From Planctomycetota bacterium (GTDB lineage Bacteria > Planctomycetota > Planctomycetia > Pirellulales > UBA1268): a DNA stretch of 64,000 nucleotides. Below are positions 9,458 through 19,225 of this stretch, piece by piece; the stretch's first letter is position 1, and every line of letters starts with the position of its first letter. The notes beneath the pieces are model-generated. The model was given only the letters and a program-made list of their open reading frames with translations, made no database searches and had not been told where the DNA came from. Position numbers and translations under genes: made by a program. The DNA is taken from contig QWOQ01000006.1 of assembly GCA_003669585.1 (NCBI GenBank), forward strand, positions 1 through 64,000. Direction: 5' to 3'.

Positions 9458-10732
9458 TCACGCTTGGTGTGGACGCAGATCAAAGATTCGCTGGGCCTTG
9501 CCTACGGTGCGGGGCAGCGAACCTGAGGGGGCCTGCCGGACGATGACTCGCAAGCCAAGGCTCGATTCCAAGGCTTGCCGTATCCGATCGAGTTGTTCCA
9601 GCGAGTCTTCGACATCGATTTCAATTTCATCGAGTTCGCCCTTGCGCCGAATGGTCAGCTGATATTCGCCAATTTCCGGAAATCGCCGCACGATTTCATC
9701 AATCGAGGATGGAAAAATATTGACTCCACGCACAACCATCATGGAGTCAACCCGTCCAAGAATTCCACCAACAAGCCGTACTCGCGGCGACTCACCTGCT
9801 GCTATCGAGTTCGATGAAATCCACTGTGGGCGCACCACATCGCCCGTGCGATAGCGGAGAACAGGGCATCCGTCGCGACCGAGTGTTGAGATAACCAGTT
9901 CTGAAAGTTCGCCTTCGCGAGCAGCTTTCCCCGATTCTATCGATAGAAATTCTGGGTGAAACCATTCTTCGAGGACTTCCAAGTATCCTCCGTCTGCCGC
10001 GCCAATTCCCCACGGTCCAATTTCACTTGCACCGGCGTGATCGATCACGATTGCATCCCAAGAGTCGGCGAGTCGCTTTCGAACGGAGAGAATGGAACCG
10101 CCTGGCTCACCTGCAACGATCACCAAACGGACCGGAAGCAGCCGCGTGGAAATTCCCATGGTTGTCGCCACAGTTGCCAGATGCAGTAAGTAGCTGGGCG
10201 TTCCCACAAGCACCGTGATTGAGAATCGCTGGATGATGTCGATTCTGGCTTCGCTCGACAGACCACCTGTAGGAATTGCCATTACACCGCTGGCAATGAT
10301 CGACTCAAAGGCGCTCCAGAATCCGATGAAGGGACCAAACGAACTGGCTACCATCGCGCGGTCAGTGGAGGACACGCCCACACGATCCAGAATGATCTTC
10401 CAGCAATCAATCCACCACTGCCAGTCATTCGGTGTGTCAAAAATTGGCAACGGTCGACCACGCGTGCCGCTGGTCTGATGAAATCGCGTATATCTCTCAA
10501 CGGGCCAGGTAAGATTGAGCGGACTTCCTGAGATGGCTCCATCAACCAGCTCTGATTTTGTTGTGAACGGCCACTGCTCCATCGCGTCGAAACTCTCTAA
10601 CGGCGAAATGAATCCCGCAAGTTTCCTGTGATAGAGATCGTTGTGAGGAAGAATCGTTGCAAGCAGGCTGTTGAGTCGATTGAGTTTGAGTCGATCGAGT
10701 GCATCACGCGTACTGAACAATGCTGACGGCAT
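9458..10732 (-). CDS. PaaK-like adenylate-forming enzyme (phenylacetate-CoA ligase family)
   Basis: A 424-residue member of the AMP-dependent ligase superfamily, closest in layout to phenylacetate-CoA ligases. The nucleotide loop appears as FHQTSGTRGRPLP, followed by YLLHLATVATTMGI, the acyl-adenylate region DHAGASEIGPWGIG, the LRYRTGDVVRPQW motif and a C-terminal catalytic-lysine motif (LPRTVGKAQRI). The family activates a carboxylic acid to an acyl-AMP and usually passes it to CoA. The acid used here cannot be read from sequence; no phenylacetate-degradation genes surround it, so the name paaK is withheld. The ATG at 10732 has no clear ribosome site. It lies 120 bp after the PEGA lipoprotein gene on the same strand. 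Confidence 0.85.
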   Translation of the reverse strand: MPSALFSTRDALDRLKLNRLNSLLATILPHNDLYHRKLAGFISPLESFDAMEQWPFTTKSELVDGAISGSPLNLTWPVERYTRFHQTSGTRGRPLPIFDTPNDWQWWIDCWKIILDRVGVSSTDRAMVASSFGPFIGFWSAFESIIASGVMAIPTGGLSSEARIDIIQRFSITVLVGTPSYLLHLATVATTMGISTRLLPVRLVIVAGEPGGSILSVRKRLADSWDAIVIDHAGASEIGPWGIGAADGGYLEVLEEWFHPEFLSIESGKAAREGELSELVISTLGRDGCPVLRYRTGDVVRPQWISSNSIAAGESPRVRLVGGILGRVDSMMVVRGVNIFPSSIDEIVRRFPEIGEYQLTIRRKGELDEIEIDVEDSLEQLDRIRQALESSLGLRVIVRQAPSGSLPRTVGKAQRIFDLRPHQA

Positions 10733-10852
10733 GGAAGGGGATTCTCAATACTTCGCAGAAGACTGTCAGGCTTGTCTTTTTTGTCCTACAGATTGCAGGC
10801 AAAAAAATGAGTTCTGACAGTCATGCAATAAGGTTTTCTGGAACGCGAAATT

Positions 10853-11539
10853 CTACATTGGAGTATCGAGCGGACTACCAGGCGGTGCAGAAAAAGGAGC
10901 CGATGAACCACTTGGAGTCGTTGGTGCAGTGATTGGAAATCGCGGGCCCGCATCGGGTGAAATAAATGTTGGAGCCGAGGGAATTGGTTCTTGTTGGAGC
11001 GATGGCGGCAAATTTTTTGAAGGTGCAACGAAACCTGGCGGCGAAAGAGGTGCTGCGGGAATCGGCTGTGGTGTCACAAGTCGCGGTGCTGCCGGTGGTG
11101 GCAGAGGCACTGGTGGAAGGGATGCATTTCCCGCGCGCAGTTGCTGCGCCCGAGCGACCACTTCTTCAGGCGCAACACTTGCGGCAGGGAGCATCGAGAG
11201 ATCAACCACGCGTTCATCACGAATCTCACCTGGCCAGATGTTCTCAGTCACAAAGTCGAGTGGAAAAATCTGGTACCACGGAAGTGGAATCGGTTGCCGA
11301 ACGGTCAGTGTTTCATAACCATCTTTGACAAGTCTGATCTTGCGGGTTCCGTAATAGATAAAATCAGTCGAAACAGGTGTTGTTCCAATCTGATAGTCAT
11401 CGACATAGACCAGTGCACCAGGAGGATTGCTTTTAATCGTCATGCGTCGTTGAACGCATCCTGCTCCGGACAAAAGCGGAGCGATAAACAGCGCACACCA
11501 AAACATTCGCGAGCGGATTGTGTTGAGTGTTGTAAGCAT
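10853..11539 (-). CDS. PEGA-domain lipoprotein-like protein
   Basis: A 228-residue secreted protein. The n-region (MLTTLNTIRSR) and hydrophobic stretch lead to LLSGAGC, a plausible though imperfect lipobox with Gly at -3. A PEGA domain follows (MTIKSNPPGALVYVDDYQIG, then the KDGYETLTV ending), a short fold common on envelope proteins. The C-terminal half is Pro/Ser/Ala-rich and probably unstructured. The frame opens at 11608, but ATG 11539 gives a proper signal peptide; a GGAG lies only two bases upstream, closer than usual, so ATG 11506 is an alternative. Small planctomycete lipoproteins with one PEGA domain and a proline-rich tail are familiar; function unknown. Confidence 0.8.
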   Translation of the reverse strand: MLTTLNTIRSRMFWCALFIAPLLSGAGCVQRRMTIKSNPPGALVYVDDYQIGTTPVSTDFIYYGTRKIRLVKDGYETLTVRQPIPLPWYQIFPLDFVTENIWPGEIRDERVVDLSMLPAASVAPEEVVARAQQLRAGNASLPPVPLPPPAAPRLVTPQPIPAAPLSPPGFVAPSKNLPPSLQQEPIPSAPTFISPDAGPRFPITAPTTPSGSSAPFSAPPGSPLDTPM

Positions 11540-11845
11540 TTCTCCTTGGCGGAATTTTCGCCAAGAGACAACACACGACGACAGGCGATGAGGGCGCATA
11601 GCAAGCATGGAATGATCGATGGGGCTCGAGAGGGAATGAGGTAAAGGGCTTCTTGAACGGGGGTCGAATCAAGAGCGTCCAGACCGTACGTTAGGGCTCG
11701 AAACGGTGCCAGATCATTCGCTCCGTTTGATTGTATAGGTCGAAATGCATCTCGCCCGAACTACCATGGCTCGTTAGAATCTCACGTTTAGTATGAGTGA
11801 GCATCCATCCTTATTCGAGTAAAGCCTCCCGAGGTCAAATACGCC
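11540..11845. other. Divergent intergenic region
   Basis: About 306 bp between the minus-strand PEGA lipoprotein and the plus-strand phosphatase gene, so it should hold two outward promoters. No convincing -35/-10 pair, riboswitch, tRNA or repeat could be picked out by eye. A GGTCGAATCAA stretch near 11664 faintly recalls a tRNA T-loop, but no cloverleaf can be built around it. Confidence 0.5.
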
Positions 11846-13180
11846 GTGGGCAAAGGTAGCTCGATCGAATACAGCGAGTTAAGCGACATTGGTCGCCGAC
11901 GTTCTAATAATCAAGACTCCAAGGAGGTTCTTCCTCCATCGAATTCTCAGCAGTATCGTCAGCGAGGTTGGCTCTTTCTTGTGGCCGACGGCATGGGAGC
12001 CCATGCTGCTGGTGAAATGGCAAGTGCTATGGCAGCTCAGCGTGTGCCGCTGGTGTACGAAAAACACGCCAGTCGGTCTCCTCCATATTCACTTCGATTT
12101 GCCATCGAGGAGGTCAACCGTGAAATCAATACCAAGGGAGAAAACAACCCTGATTTTCGTGGCATGGGAACGACCTGTACGACGCTGGCGATTGTGCCTC
12201 GAGGGGCAATCGTAGGGCACGTCGGAGATAGTCGCTGCTATAGAATTCGCGGCACAAAAGTGGAGCAAATTTCCCGCGATCACTCGCTTGTATGGGAATT
12301 GGAATCCGCTGGAGGGATGACTCGCGAGCAAGCAAATCAATCAGCGCCAAAAAATATTATTACTCGATCGATGGGGCCGCATCCTAAAGTCGATGTTGAT
12401 CTCGAGGGACCGCTCCCTGTGGAGCTATCCGATACGTTTGTGCTTTGTAGCGATGGTCTTTCAGGACAGGTGTCAGATGAAGAAATCGGTTTACTGGCAT
12501 CTTTGCTGACTCCGAAAATGGCAACTCGCGCACTGGTGGGATTGACGCTGGTGCGAGGTTCTCCGGACAACGTAACGGTGATTGTGGCTCGTGCAGGAGT
12601 CGAGCAAGTCACCGCTGTGTCGTCATCGGATGCCCCATGGCCAATGAGCGAACCGGTCAAAAGCGACGAGACCACAAAGTCGGCTCCATGGATTGCCGTT
12701 GGAGTGTCGCTTGTGAGTCTGTTTTTTGCTCTGATTCTGCAGTCCCCCAGTGTTCAACAAAACCTTCCAGCCATTCCAGCGGGATCTCCATTTTGGACAA
12801 TAGCGAGCCTCATCATGGTGGCTATTTCTCTTGGAAGCGGATTGGTTGCATCGATCTCATGGTCGACCGGGCCGGTTGACAATGGAAGATTTCTGCCGGT
12901 TGGTGGCCGTCTCGGAAAGGGGCCGTATCGCGATTACGACTGCACTCCAACGTCGGCGCTTTTTAATGGAATTATTTCGAGCGTGGATGAGATTGTGAGT
13001 GGCCTTGACGCCAACGATCAGACACAGATTGCGAGCCTGATGGATGATGCAAGGAAAAAAGTGGAAAACAGCGCATTCCAAGAGGCGATGATGCCTCTAT
13101 GCGATGCCTTGGAGATTTATTACAAGGCAATCGAACGCAGTCGCGGCAGTGAAACCACTCATGGCTCATCGGCGAATTGA
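11846..13180 (+). CDS. PP2C-family Ser/Thr phosphatase with C-terminal membrane anchor
   Basis: Metal-dependent protein phosphatase, 444 residues. The N-terminal 255 residues carry the full PP2C motif set: GRRRSNNQDS, LFLVADGMGAHAAGE, GTTCTTLAIV with GHVGDSRCYRIR, ISRDHSLVWELESAGGMTRE, NIITRSMG, FVLCSDGLSGQVSDEEI and the final GSPDNVTVIV. The metal-binding Asp residues appear intact. Two hydrophobic segments (APWIAVGVSLVSLFFALIL; then WTIASLIMVAISLGSGLVASI) anchor it to the membrane with the catalytic domain inside, followed by a short helical cytoplasmic tail. The start is a GTG at 11846 with GAGG eleven bases upstream; no in-frame ATG precedes the catalytic motifs. The family reverses Hanks-type kinase phosphorylation; no kinase is in the window. 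Confidence 0.92.
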   Translation: MGKGSSIEYSELSDIGRRRSNNQDSKEVLPPSNSQQYRQRGWLFLVADGMGAHAAGEMASAMAAQRVPLVYEKHASRSPPYSLRFAIEEVNREINTKGENNPDFRGMGTTCTTLAIVPRGAIVGHVGDSRCYRIRGTKVEQISRDHSLVWELESAGGMTREQANQSAPKNIITRSMGPHPKVDVDLEGPLPVELSDTFVLCSDGLSGQVSDEEIGLLASLLTPKMATRALVGLTLVRGSPDNVTVIVARAGVEQVTAVSSSDAPWPMSEPVKSDETTKSAPWIAVGVSLVSLFFALILQSPSVQQNLPAIPAGSPFWTIASLIMVAISLGSGLVASISWSTGPVDNGRFLPVGGRLGKGPYRDYDCTPTSALFNGIISSVDEIVSGLDANDQTQIASLMDDARKKVENSAFQEAMMPLCDALEIYYKAIERSRGSETTHGSSAN

Positions 13181-13370
13181 TGCGCCTCGCGGCTCATCGA
13201 TTCAAAGTACGTGAGACAGTCTTTGGCCATTTTCAAGTCACAGAAGCAAACTGCCTCGAAGTGCTGAGAACCCGTGAGAAGTGGCCTGACAGGAAACGAA
13301 CCTGTTTCGATAAGCTCTTCTGTGTGCATTGTGTTCAGGCAAACTATGGCTGTCGACAACGAGTCTTCCG

Positions 13371-14555
13371 ATGACCATCATCTCTCGATACGTACTTCTT
13401 GAACTTCTAAAGGTATTCCTCGTATCGCTTGCGGCTCTTACGCTTTTCATGGTGGTGATAGGTCTTGTAAAGGAAGCACAGCAACAAGGTCTCGGAGCGA
13501 TGCAGATCGCAGCTCTTTTACCCTATGTGCTTCCCGAGGCGATGCGGTTTGCCGTTCCTGGCACGATGCTTTTCGCGGTATGCAGCGTTTTTGGTCGTCT
13601 CGCATCTTCCAACGAGATCACCGCGCTCAAGGCCGCCGGCATCAGCCCACTGGTAGTCTTCTGGCCGGCCACGATTCTCGCGCTGGCGGTCAGTTTTGTT
13701 TCCGTGTGGCTCAACGATGTGGCGGTTTCATGGGGAAGAGAAGGAGTTCGTCGCGTGATCGTGGCGAGCGTTGAAGAAATTATCTATGGACGTCTCAGGC
13801 AGCAGCGTTCCTATAGCACCAAACAGATGTCAATCAATGTAAAGGCAGTCGAAGGCCGCAGATTGATTCGACCAACGCTCTCTTTTCAAGCGAGTGGGTC
13901 GAGCCCGCAGGTCACCGTTTCGGCAGCTGAGGCGCAGTTGCGAGGAGATGCCAAGGCCGGCACTCTCTCAATCACTTGCCGCAACGGCACAATTCATGTT
14001 GGAGATGTTGCTGCGGTATTCCCCGACACGATTGAAAGAGTGATCCCAATCGACGCTGTAAGTCGAGTTTCTGAGAAATCTCTCAGTCCTTCAGAAATTC
14101 CAATGGTGGATTTCAATAAAGAAAAAATTATTCAGGTTCATGAAATTGATCGACTGGGGCAAGTCAAAGCAGCGCAAGGCGCGGCGGCACTGCTTTCGGG
14201 TCGCATGAATGACCTGGTTCCAGCGCATTGGGAAGGTCACAAACTCGTCGTTGAATGGCGAAATACACGCCTCCAACGGATTGTCATGGAGCCTTGGAGG
14301 CGATGGGCCAACGGATTCAGCTGTCTCTGTTTTGTCGTAATCGGCATTCCGATGGCAATTCGAATGAAAAACGCAGACTTCCTCACCAGTTTTTTTCTCT
14401 GTTTTCTTCCGATTCTCCTCGTCTATTATCCGCTTTTAATGTTTGGGATCAGCAGAGTCAAAGCGGGAGCATTGCCGCCGGTTTCTGTTTGGGCTGCGAA
14501 CGTGGTCGTTGTTCTCTGGGGGATGTGGCTCATGCGCCGGGTGGTTCAAAACTAA
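13371..14555 (+). CDS. LptF/LptG (YjgP/YjgQ) family permease
   Basis: A 394-residue membrane protein of the YjgP/YjgQ family, the inner-membrane part of the LptBFG lipopolysaccharide exporter. It opens with TIISRYVLLELLKVFLVSL, then VLPEAMRFAVPGTMLFAVCSVFGRLASSNEITALKAAGISP, the hallmark of the family, a soluble beta-rich middle (about 150-290) and a C-terminal group of helices (SCLCFVVIGIPMAIRMK onward). The ATG at 13371 is used because it begins the family-typical N-terminus. Only one copy is present, so LptF cannot be separated from LptG. An LptD-like gene 10 kb away supports an LPS-type export route; an LptB ATPase is not nearby. Confidence 0.88.
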   Translation: MTIISRYVLLELLKVFLVSLAALTLFMVVIGLVKEAQQQGLGAMQIAALLPYVLPEAMRFAVPGTMLFAVCSVFGRLASSNEITALKAAGISPLVVFWPATILALAVSFVSVWLNDVAVSWGREGVRRVIVASVEEIIYGRLRQQRSYSTKQMSINVKAVEGRRLIRPTLSFQASGSSPQVTVSAAEAQLRGDAKAGTLSITCRNGTIHVGDVAAVFPDTIERVIPIDAVSRVSEKSLSPSEIPMVDFNKEKIIQVHEIDRLGQVKAAQGAAALLSGRMNDLVPAHWEGHKLVVEWRNTRLQRIVMEPWRRWANGFSCLCFVVIGIPMAIRMKNADFLTSFFLCFLPILLVYYPLLMFGISRVKAGALPPVSVWAANVVVVLWGMWLMRRVVQN

Positions 14556-14787
14556 CGGCGACAAAGCGAAGAGAGCAAAGTCTGCACGTCTTCAGCACAA
14601 CTACAAAAAAGAACATCCAAGTCTCGTTTGCGACGACTCAACGTGAGCTTCAAGAGAATGGATTGTCACAGTTCAAAAATCTGTAAGAATGGCGTTGCTT
14701 TCAAATGAGAGGAGATTGTTTTCTCTTCTTGAGTTCGATGAATGTTCCCCGAATACACAAAAGCATTTTCTATTGAAGGAGATTTTC

Positions 14788-15792
14788 ATGAGTCGTCCAG
14801 TTACGCTTTTCACAGGTCAATGGGCCGATCTGCCGCTGGATGATCTGGCAAGAAAAGCTAAGGAATTTGGGTATCAGGGGCTTGAGTTGGCCTGCTGGGG
14901 GGATCATTTTGATGTCACCCGAGCACTGGAGGAAAGTGGGTACTGCGCTGCAAAACGTGATCAGCTTGAGCGGCATGACTTGGCCGTGTATGCGATCTCA
15001 AATCACCTCGTTGGCCAAGCGGTCTGTGACCGAATTGACGAACGACACAAATCGATTTTGCCTGCGCATGTCTGGGGAGATGGAAAACCGGAAGGAGTCA
15101 ACAAGCGAGCCGCCGAAGAGATGAAGAAAACGGCCAGAGCCGCGCAGAAGTTAGGTGTTTCAATCGTGAACGGGTTTACTGGCTCTGGAATTTGGCACCT
15201 GCTCTACTCTTTTCCACCGGTTCCTGATTCGATGATCAATCAGGGCTTTGCGGAATTTGCAGACCGATGGAATCCAATTTTGGATGTCTTTGCCGAATGC
15301 GGAGTACGGTTTGCCCTTGAGGTGCATCCGACTGAAATCGCATTTGATCTTTTTACGGCACAGCGAGCGCTCGATGCCATTGGCCGTCGAGAAGAGTTTG
15401 GATTTAATTTTGATCCCAGCCACCTCCACTGGCAGGGAGTCGATTCGGTGGAATTCATTCGTGCGTTTCCAGATCGGATCTATCACGTACATGTCAAAGA
15501 TGCGATCGTTACTCTTGGTGGCCGTCAGGGAATTCTTGCCAGTCACATTCAGTTTGGCGATCCCCGACGAGGTTGGGACTTTCGTTCACCCGGCCGCGGT
15601 GGAATCGACTTTGAGGAAATTATTCGCGCGTTAAATCATGCAAGTTACGATGGCCCATTGAGTGTGGAATGGGAAGACTGCGGCATGGATCGAGAAACTG
15701 GTGCTCGAGAGGCCTGCGAGTTTGTTCAGAGACTCGATTTTGCTCCAAGTGGTCGAAAATTTGATTCGGCATTTGGCGAAGATGAAGCCTGA
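14788..15792 (+). CDS. Sugar phosphate isomerase/epimerase-type TIM barrel protein
   Basis: A 334-residue xylose-isomerase-like TIM barrel (AP endonuclease family 2 fold). Candidate metal-binding residues sit in the usual strand ends: [46 protein letters not shown] and [15 protein letters not shown]. Planctomycetes carry many such proteins, generally taken to be sugar isomerases or epimerases; the substrate cannot be named. ATG 14788 has a strong GAAGGAGA site five to six bases upstream, so the longer frame opening at 14689 is rejected. The sialidase-like gene starts 14 bp downstream, which suggests joint transcription and a role in carbohydrate breakdown. Confidence 0.87.
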   Translation: MSRPVTLFTGQWADLPLDDLARKAKEFGYQGLELACWGDHFDVTRALEESGYCAAKRDQLERHDLAVYAISNHLVGQAVCDRIDERHKSILPAHVWGDGKPEGVNKRAAEEMKKTARAAQKLGVSIVNGFTGSGIWHLLYSFPPVPDSMINQGFAEFADRWNPILDVFAECGVRFALEVHPTEIAFDLFTAQRALDAIGRREEFGFNFDPSHLHWQGVDSVEFIRAFPDRIYHVHVKDAIVTLGGRQGILASHIQFGDPRRGWDFRSPGRGGIDFEEIIRALNHASYDGPLSVEWEDCGMDRETGAREACEFVQRLDFAPSGRKFDSAFGEDEA

Positions 15793-15806
15793 GAAGAGGT
15801 AAATCA

Positions 15807-16976
15807 ATGACCGATCTTGGGAGACGCGGACTCCTGATGGGCAGTGCGGCTGCCATTTGGGGTTGGCCCGGACGTGATCAATTCCGGATGTTTGATCCTG
15901 CTCAAGCAGATCGATTTCAATTGAGTTTGCCATCGGTTCTTCCGGATGAGTCGGCTTTTTTTGCAAGTCATTTTCTCGAACATCTCCCAGCGATTCCGTA
16001 CGTGCACTGCCCGTCGATTTGCACAACTCCAAACGGTGGAATGCTCTGTGTCTGGTATGCGGGCAGCGGTGAAGGCAAGAAAGACGTGCAGATTTGGGGT
16101 GCAGATGCATCCGTCTTGGGCAGTGACATCTCGTGGGGACCCCCGAGAGTTCTCATGAGTCGGCAAAAAGCAATGCGTGATCTTGATCGGTTTGTTCGCA
16201 CGGTCGGGAATGCGATCGTTTTTCCAGATGATCAGGGACGAGTCTGGCTGGTCTTTGTAACAGTAGCGGTGGGCGGATGGTCTGGGAGTTCACTCAATGC
16301 ATGCTGTTCGCTCGATGGTGGAGCGACGTGGCAACCATCGAGGCGTCTTTCACTGAGTCCATTGATGAACATGAGTGAACTTGTGCGAGCAGCCCCGGTC
16401 TCTCTGGAATCTGGAAACGTCGGAATTCCGATGTATCACGAGGCCATTCGGAAGTTTCCGGAGATGCTTTGGATGCGATTCGATCGCGGCCGTCTCAAGG
16501 TGACAAAGACGCGGATGTGTGGTGGCGATGAATTTTTGCAACCAGCGATTGTTCCCATGGATGGCTCTCATGCGCTGGCCTATTTGAGAGATGGATCTGC
16601 CGCACATCAGGTCTTCGTGCAGCAGACGAACGACTGCGGACAGGCGTGGAGCGTGCCGGTTCCCCTGTCGCTTCCAAATCCAAATTCAAGTGTTGCGGCC
16701 GTTCGTCTTTCCACGGGAGAGGTGCTGATGGCGATGAACAATAGTTCAACAAATCGAGAAAATATGACGCTCATCATTTCACCAAACGGCATTGATCACT
16801 GGAACTCGATATCGATTCTGGATGGAGAGCCAAAAGGCAAATATGCGTATCCTTATTTAATTTCTTCTCCTGGTGGCAGAGTTGATCTGGTTTATACTTG
16901 GCAAATGCAGAAGATAAGGCACGTGGCCTTTAATGAAGCTTGGGTTACGGCACAACCTCGAAAGTCTCTTCTGTGA
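15807..16976 (+). CDS. Tat-exported sialidase-like (BNR repeat) protein
   Basis: A 389-residue protein of the sialidase/BNR superfamily. The N-terminus (GRRGLLMGSAAAIWG) resembles a twin-arginine signal. Asp-box-like turns are visible (SLDGGATW, TNDCGQAWSVPVP, ISPNGIDHW), and the end (KYAYPYLISSPGGRVDLVYT) matches the exo-sialidase BNR_2 domain frequent in planctomycetes. True sialic-acid specificity is unproven; many relatives are uncharacterised. ATG 15807 has GAAGAGG seven bases upstream. The gene follows the TIM-barrel gene by 14 bp, and its stop overlaps the GTG of the next gene by four bases, so the three genes are probably one transcript. Confidence 0.83.
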   Translation: MTDLGRRGLLMGSAAAIWGWPGRDQFRMFDPAQADRFQLSLPSVLPDESAFFASHFLEHLPAIPYVHCPSICTTPNGGMLCVWYAGSGEGKKDVQIWGADASVLGSDISWGPPRVLMSRQKAMRDLDRFVRTVGNAIVFPDDQGRVWLVFVTVAVGGWSGSSLNACCSLDGGATWQPSRRLSLSPLMNMSELVRAAPVSLESGNVGIPMYHEAIRKFPEMLWMRFDRGRLKVTKTRMCGGDEFLQPAIVPMDGSHALAYLRDGSAAHQVFVQQTNDCGQAWSVPVPLSLPNPNSSVAAVRLSTGEVLMAMNNSSTNRENMTLIISPNGIDHWNSISILDGEPKGKYAYPYLISSPGGRVDLVYTWQMQKIRHVAFNEAWVTAQPRKSLL

Positions 16977-19045
16977 TTGAATGGTTTTTTCCGCTGCTTG
17001 TTTGGGCGATCATCTTCATAGCGATTGCCAGATGCCTTCAGATGACACTCTGCAATGTCGGCCCCCGCTGGCTGCCGTTGGTTGCGGGAGCGGGAGTGCT
17101 CATTTCAATCGATGGCATGCCGCTGGGGCGATGGCTTCACGGAGTGAATGGAAGCTTTAGTATTCCATGTGTGTGCGTGCTGCTCGATTTTTTCACGGCG
17201 CCACTTTTAAAACGTCCTTTTCTGGATGAGCAAGCCCGGTGGACCATTGCATGGATGAGTTTCTTCTCAGGATTGTTTCTCTTTCCGATGGCGATTGGAG
17301 TTGGCTCTTTTGATCCCTATCAGCTGGGCAACGGCGTGTTAGGAATCACAACCGTCGCCGGTGTGACGGCAATAGTGCTTTTATGGAATGGCAATCGAGC
17401 AGGATGGGTGCTGGTGGTCACCGGGATATGTTGGCAAGCACGTTGCATTGAGTCAGAAAATGTATGGGACTACCTCATAGATCCAGTCTTGTTCGCAACG
17501 TGTTGCCTCCGAATAGTCGGCGCGACTTTTTTCAAAGGCGTACAACTTCTCAAAGGAATTGTACGTGGTGAATCTCGCGTTACTCGTGCAACAGTCGCTG
17601 GAATCATGTGTTGCATTCTGGGCGTGCACATGCCCAGCGAGGCTGACACCGCACAGATCGCTGAGCAATCTCCAGAAAAGAGTTCATCACTTGCGACGAT
17701 CGACGACATTGACGAAGCGTGGGCATTAACGGCAACAAAACTCCAGCAGCGTGCTGCAGCACTCAAGAACGAGTTGCTGGCCGAGATGATAGATCAGTGG
17801 AAAATGACAACCGCAGGTGACGTGCAGCACATTTTCCGGATTCCACAATCGGTCGAAAGACCCGTGGATCTTCATGATGCCGCCGCAATTGACCTGTGGA
17901 ACGATTTTGTAACAGCAAGAAAAAAAACTGCAGAATCAGAGTTTGTTCTCTCGGTTAAGGCTGCGCAAGAAGGGCGTAGATGTGAATCGCTGCAATTGCT
18001 TTACCGCGTTCTAAGGAATGATCCCGATCATGCTCTTGCCCGGAATGCGACTGGCTGGGTACGACATGGCGAACAATGGATTTTCCCGGAAGTTGCTCGA
18101 AGACTCGATGCCGGAGAGGAATACGAGAAAGAATTTGGATGGATGTCGAAGGATCGGTTGGCTCGTTACAAAGTAGGCCAGCGGTACGTGCAAGGAAAAT
18201 GGAAAACCGCTGCCGAGGATGCCGCTCGACTTCCGCCGCTCGAGCAAGGATGGAAGGTCTCATCGGATCATTGGAAGATTGTTTCGACAAAGGGAATTCA
18301 AAGTGCCGTGCAGATGGCGGAGGAGCTCGAAGAAACATTTACGGTCTGGCAACAGGTTTTCGGCTGCTTTGCGATTGAATCAGAGGAACTGTCCAAACGC
18401 CTCACCGGAAGAAGTCATCCGAGAACTCGCGAGATAATGCTGGCGGTTTCATTTCGAGATCGTGAGCAATACATCGCAGACCTCAAAAAGTTTGAACCTT
18501 CTATTGCGCGTTCGCTCGGATTTTATTACCCAGTAACCAAAACGGTCTATTTATTTGTCGATGACGAAGAAAATCTTCTGACCGTTCATCACGAGGCCAC
18601 TCATCAACTCTTTGCGGAAATTAAAAAATCAAATCATCTCGTAGGAGAAAGGTACGGTTTTTGGGCGATTGAAGCGGCGGCTTGCTATATGGAAGGGCTT
18701 GTGCAAACCCCCTACGGCTGGCGACTTGGAGGAATCGAAGCAGGTCGGGTTCCTGCGGCGCGGCATCGTTTCAAAGAAGATCAATTTTATGTGCCACTGA
18801 TCGAATTAACTCGGATGGGACGGGCCGACTTTCAATCGGATCCTCGTCTGCCGCAGATCTACAGCCAAATCTCTGGGCTCGCAGATTTTTTTATGAATGG
18901 AAAACATGGCCACTATCGTCAGGCATTTATGGAGTATCTCTTGCACGTCTATCGAGGAACCATCAACGCAGATTCGTTGGAGCAATTGTGCAAGCAAACC
19001 CTCTCGGTTCTCGATGAGGAATACCGAGAACATATATTGAGATGA
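16973..19045 (+). CDS. Polytopic membrane region fused to a DUF1570-like HExxH domain
   Basis: A 690-residue protein in two parts. Residues 1 to about 225 hold about six hydrophobic segments (first IEWFFPLLVWAIIFIAIARC). A seventh (ATVAGIMCCILGVHM, followed by PSEADT) looks like a signal peptide or signal anchor. The remainder is soluble and presumably extracytoplasmic, with helical regions and a DUF1570-like domain: HEATH at 540-544 and a Glu at 567 in FWAIEAAACYMEGL, the spacing of a gluzincin-type metallopeptidase. The start is taken as GTG 16973, which overlaps the preceding stop (GTGA) and suggests translational coupling; the frame is open from 16940. Protease activity is inferred from the motif only. 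Confidence 0.78.
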   Translation: MIEWFFPLLVWAIIFIAIARCLQMTLCNVGPRWLPLVAGAGVLISIDGMPLGRWLHGVNGSFSIPCVCVLLDFFTAPLLKRPFLDEQARWTIAWMSFFSGLFLFPMAIGVGSFDPYQLGNGVLGITTVAGVTAIVLLWNGNRAGWVLVVTGICWQARCIESENVWDYLIDPVLFATCCLRIVGATFFKGVQLLKGIVRGESRVTRATVAGIMCCILGVHMPSEADTAQIAEQSPEKSSSLATIDDIDEAWALTATKLQQRAAALKNELLAEMIDQWKMTTAGDVQHIFRIPQSVERPVDLHDAAAIDLWNDFVTARKKTAESEFVLSVKAAQEGRRCESLQLLYRVLRNDPDHALARNATGWVRHGEQWIFPEVARRLDAGEEYEKEFGWMSKDRLARYKVGQRYVQGKWKTAAEDAARLPPLEQGWKVSSDHWKIVSTKGIQSAVQMAEELEETFTVWQQVFGCFAIESEELSKRLTGRSHPRTREIMLAVSFRDREQYIADLKKFEPSIARSLGFYYPVTKTVYLFVDDEENLLTVHHEATHQLFAEIKKSNHLVGERYGFWAIEAAACYMEGLVQTPYGWRLGGIEAGRVPAARHRFKEDQFYVPLIELTRMGRADFQSDPRLPQIYSQISGLADFFMNGKHGHYRQAFMEYLLHVYRGTINADSLEQLCKQTLSVLDEEYREHILR

Positions 19046-19225
19046 AAATGTTCGACAATTATTACGAGCGTTCCTGGATGCTTGAGTGTGCCTGACATTT
19101 CGATAGCATTGACGGGTTTTTGTTCGTCAAAGTAAGCTCCTCGGAATAGAATCGAATTTTCATGTTCGACAAACTGAAAAAATATTTGCACTTATCTCTT
19201 CGAGTGAACACGCAGGAGTTTTTTG

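Noticed and set aside
11660-11680. T-loop-like GGTCGAATCAA suggesting a tRNA
   Set aside because: No acceptor stem, D-arm or anticodon arm can be formed around it.
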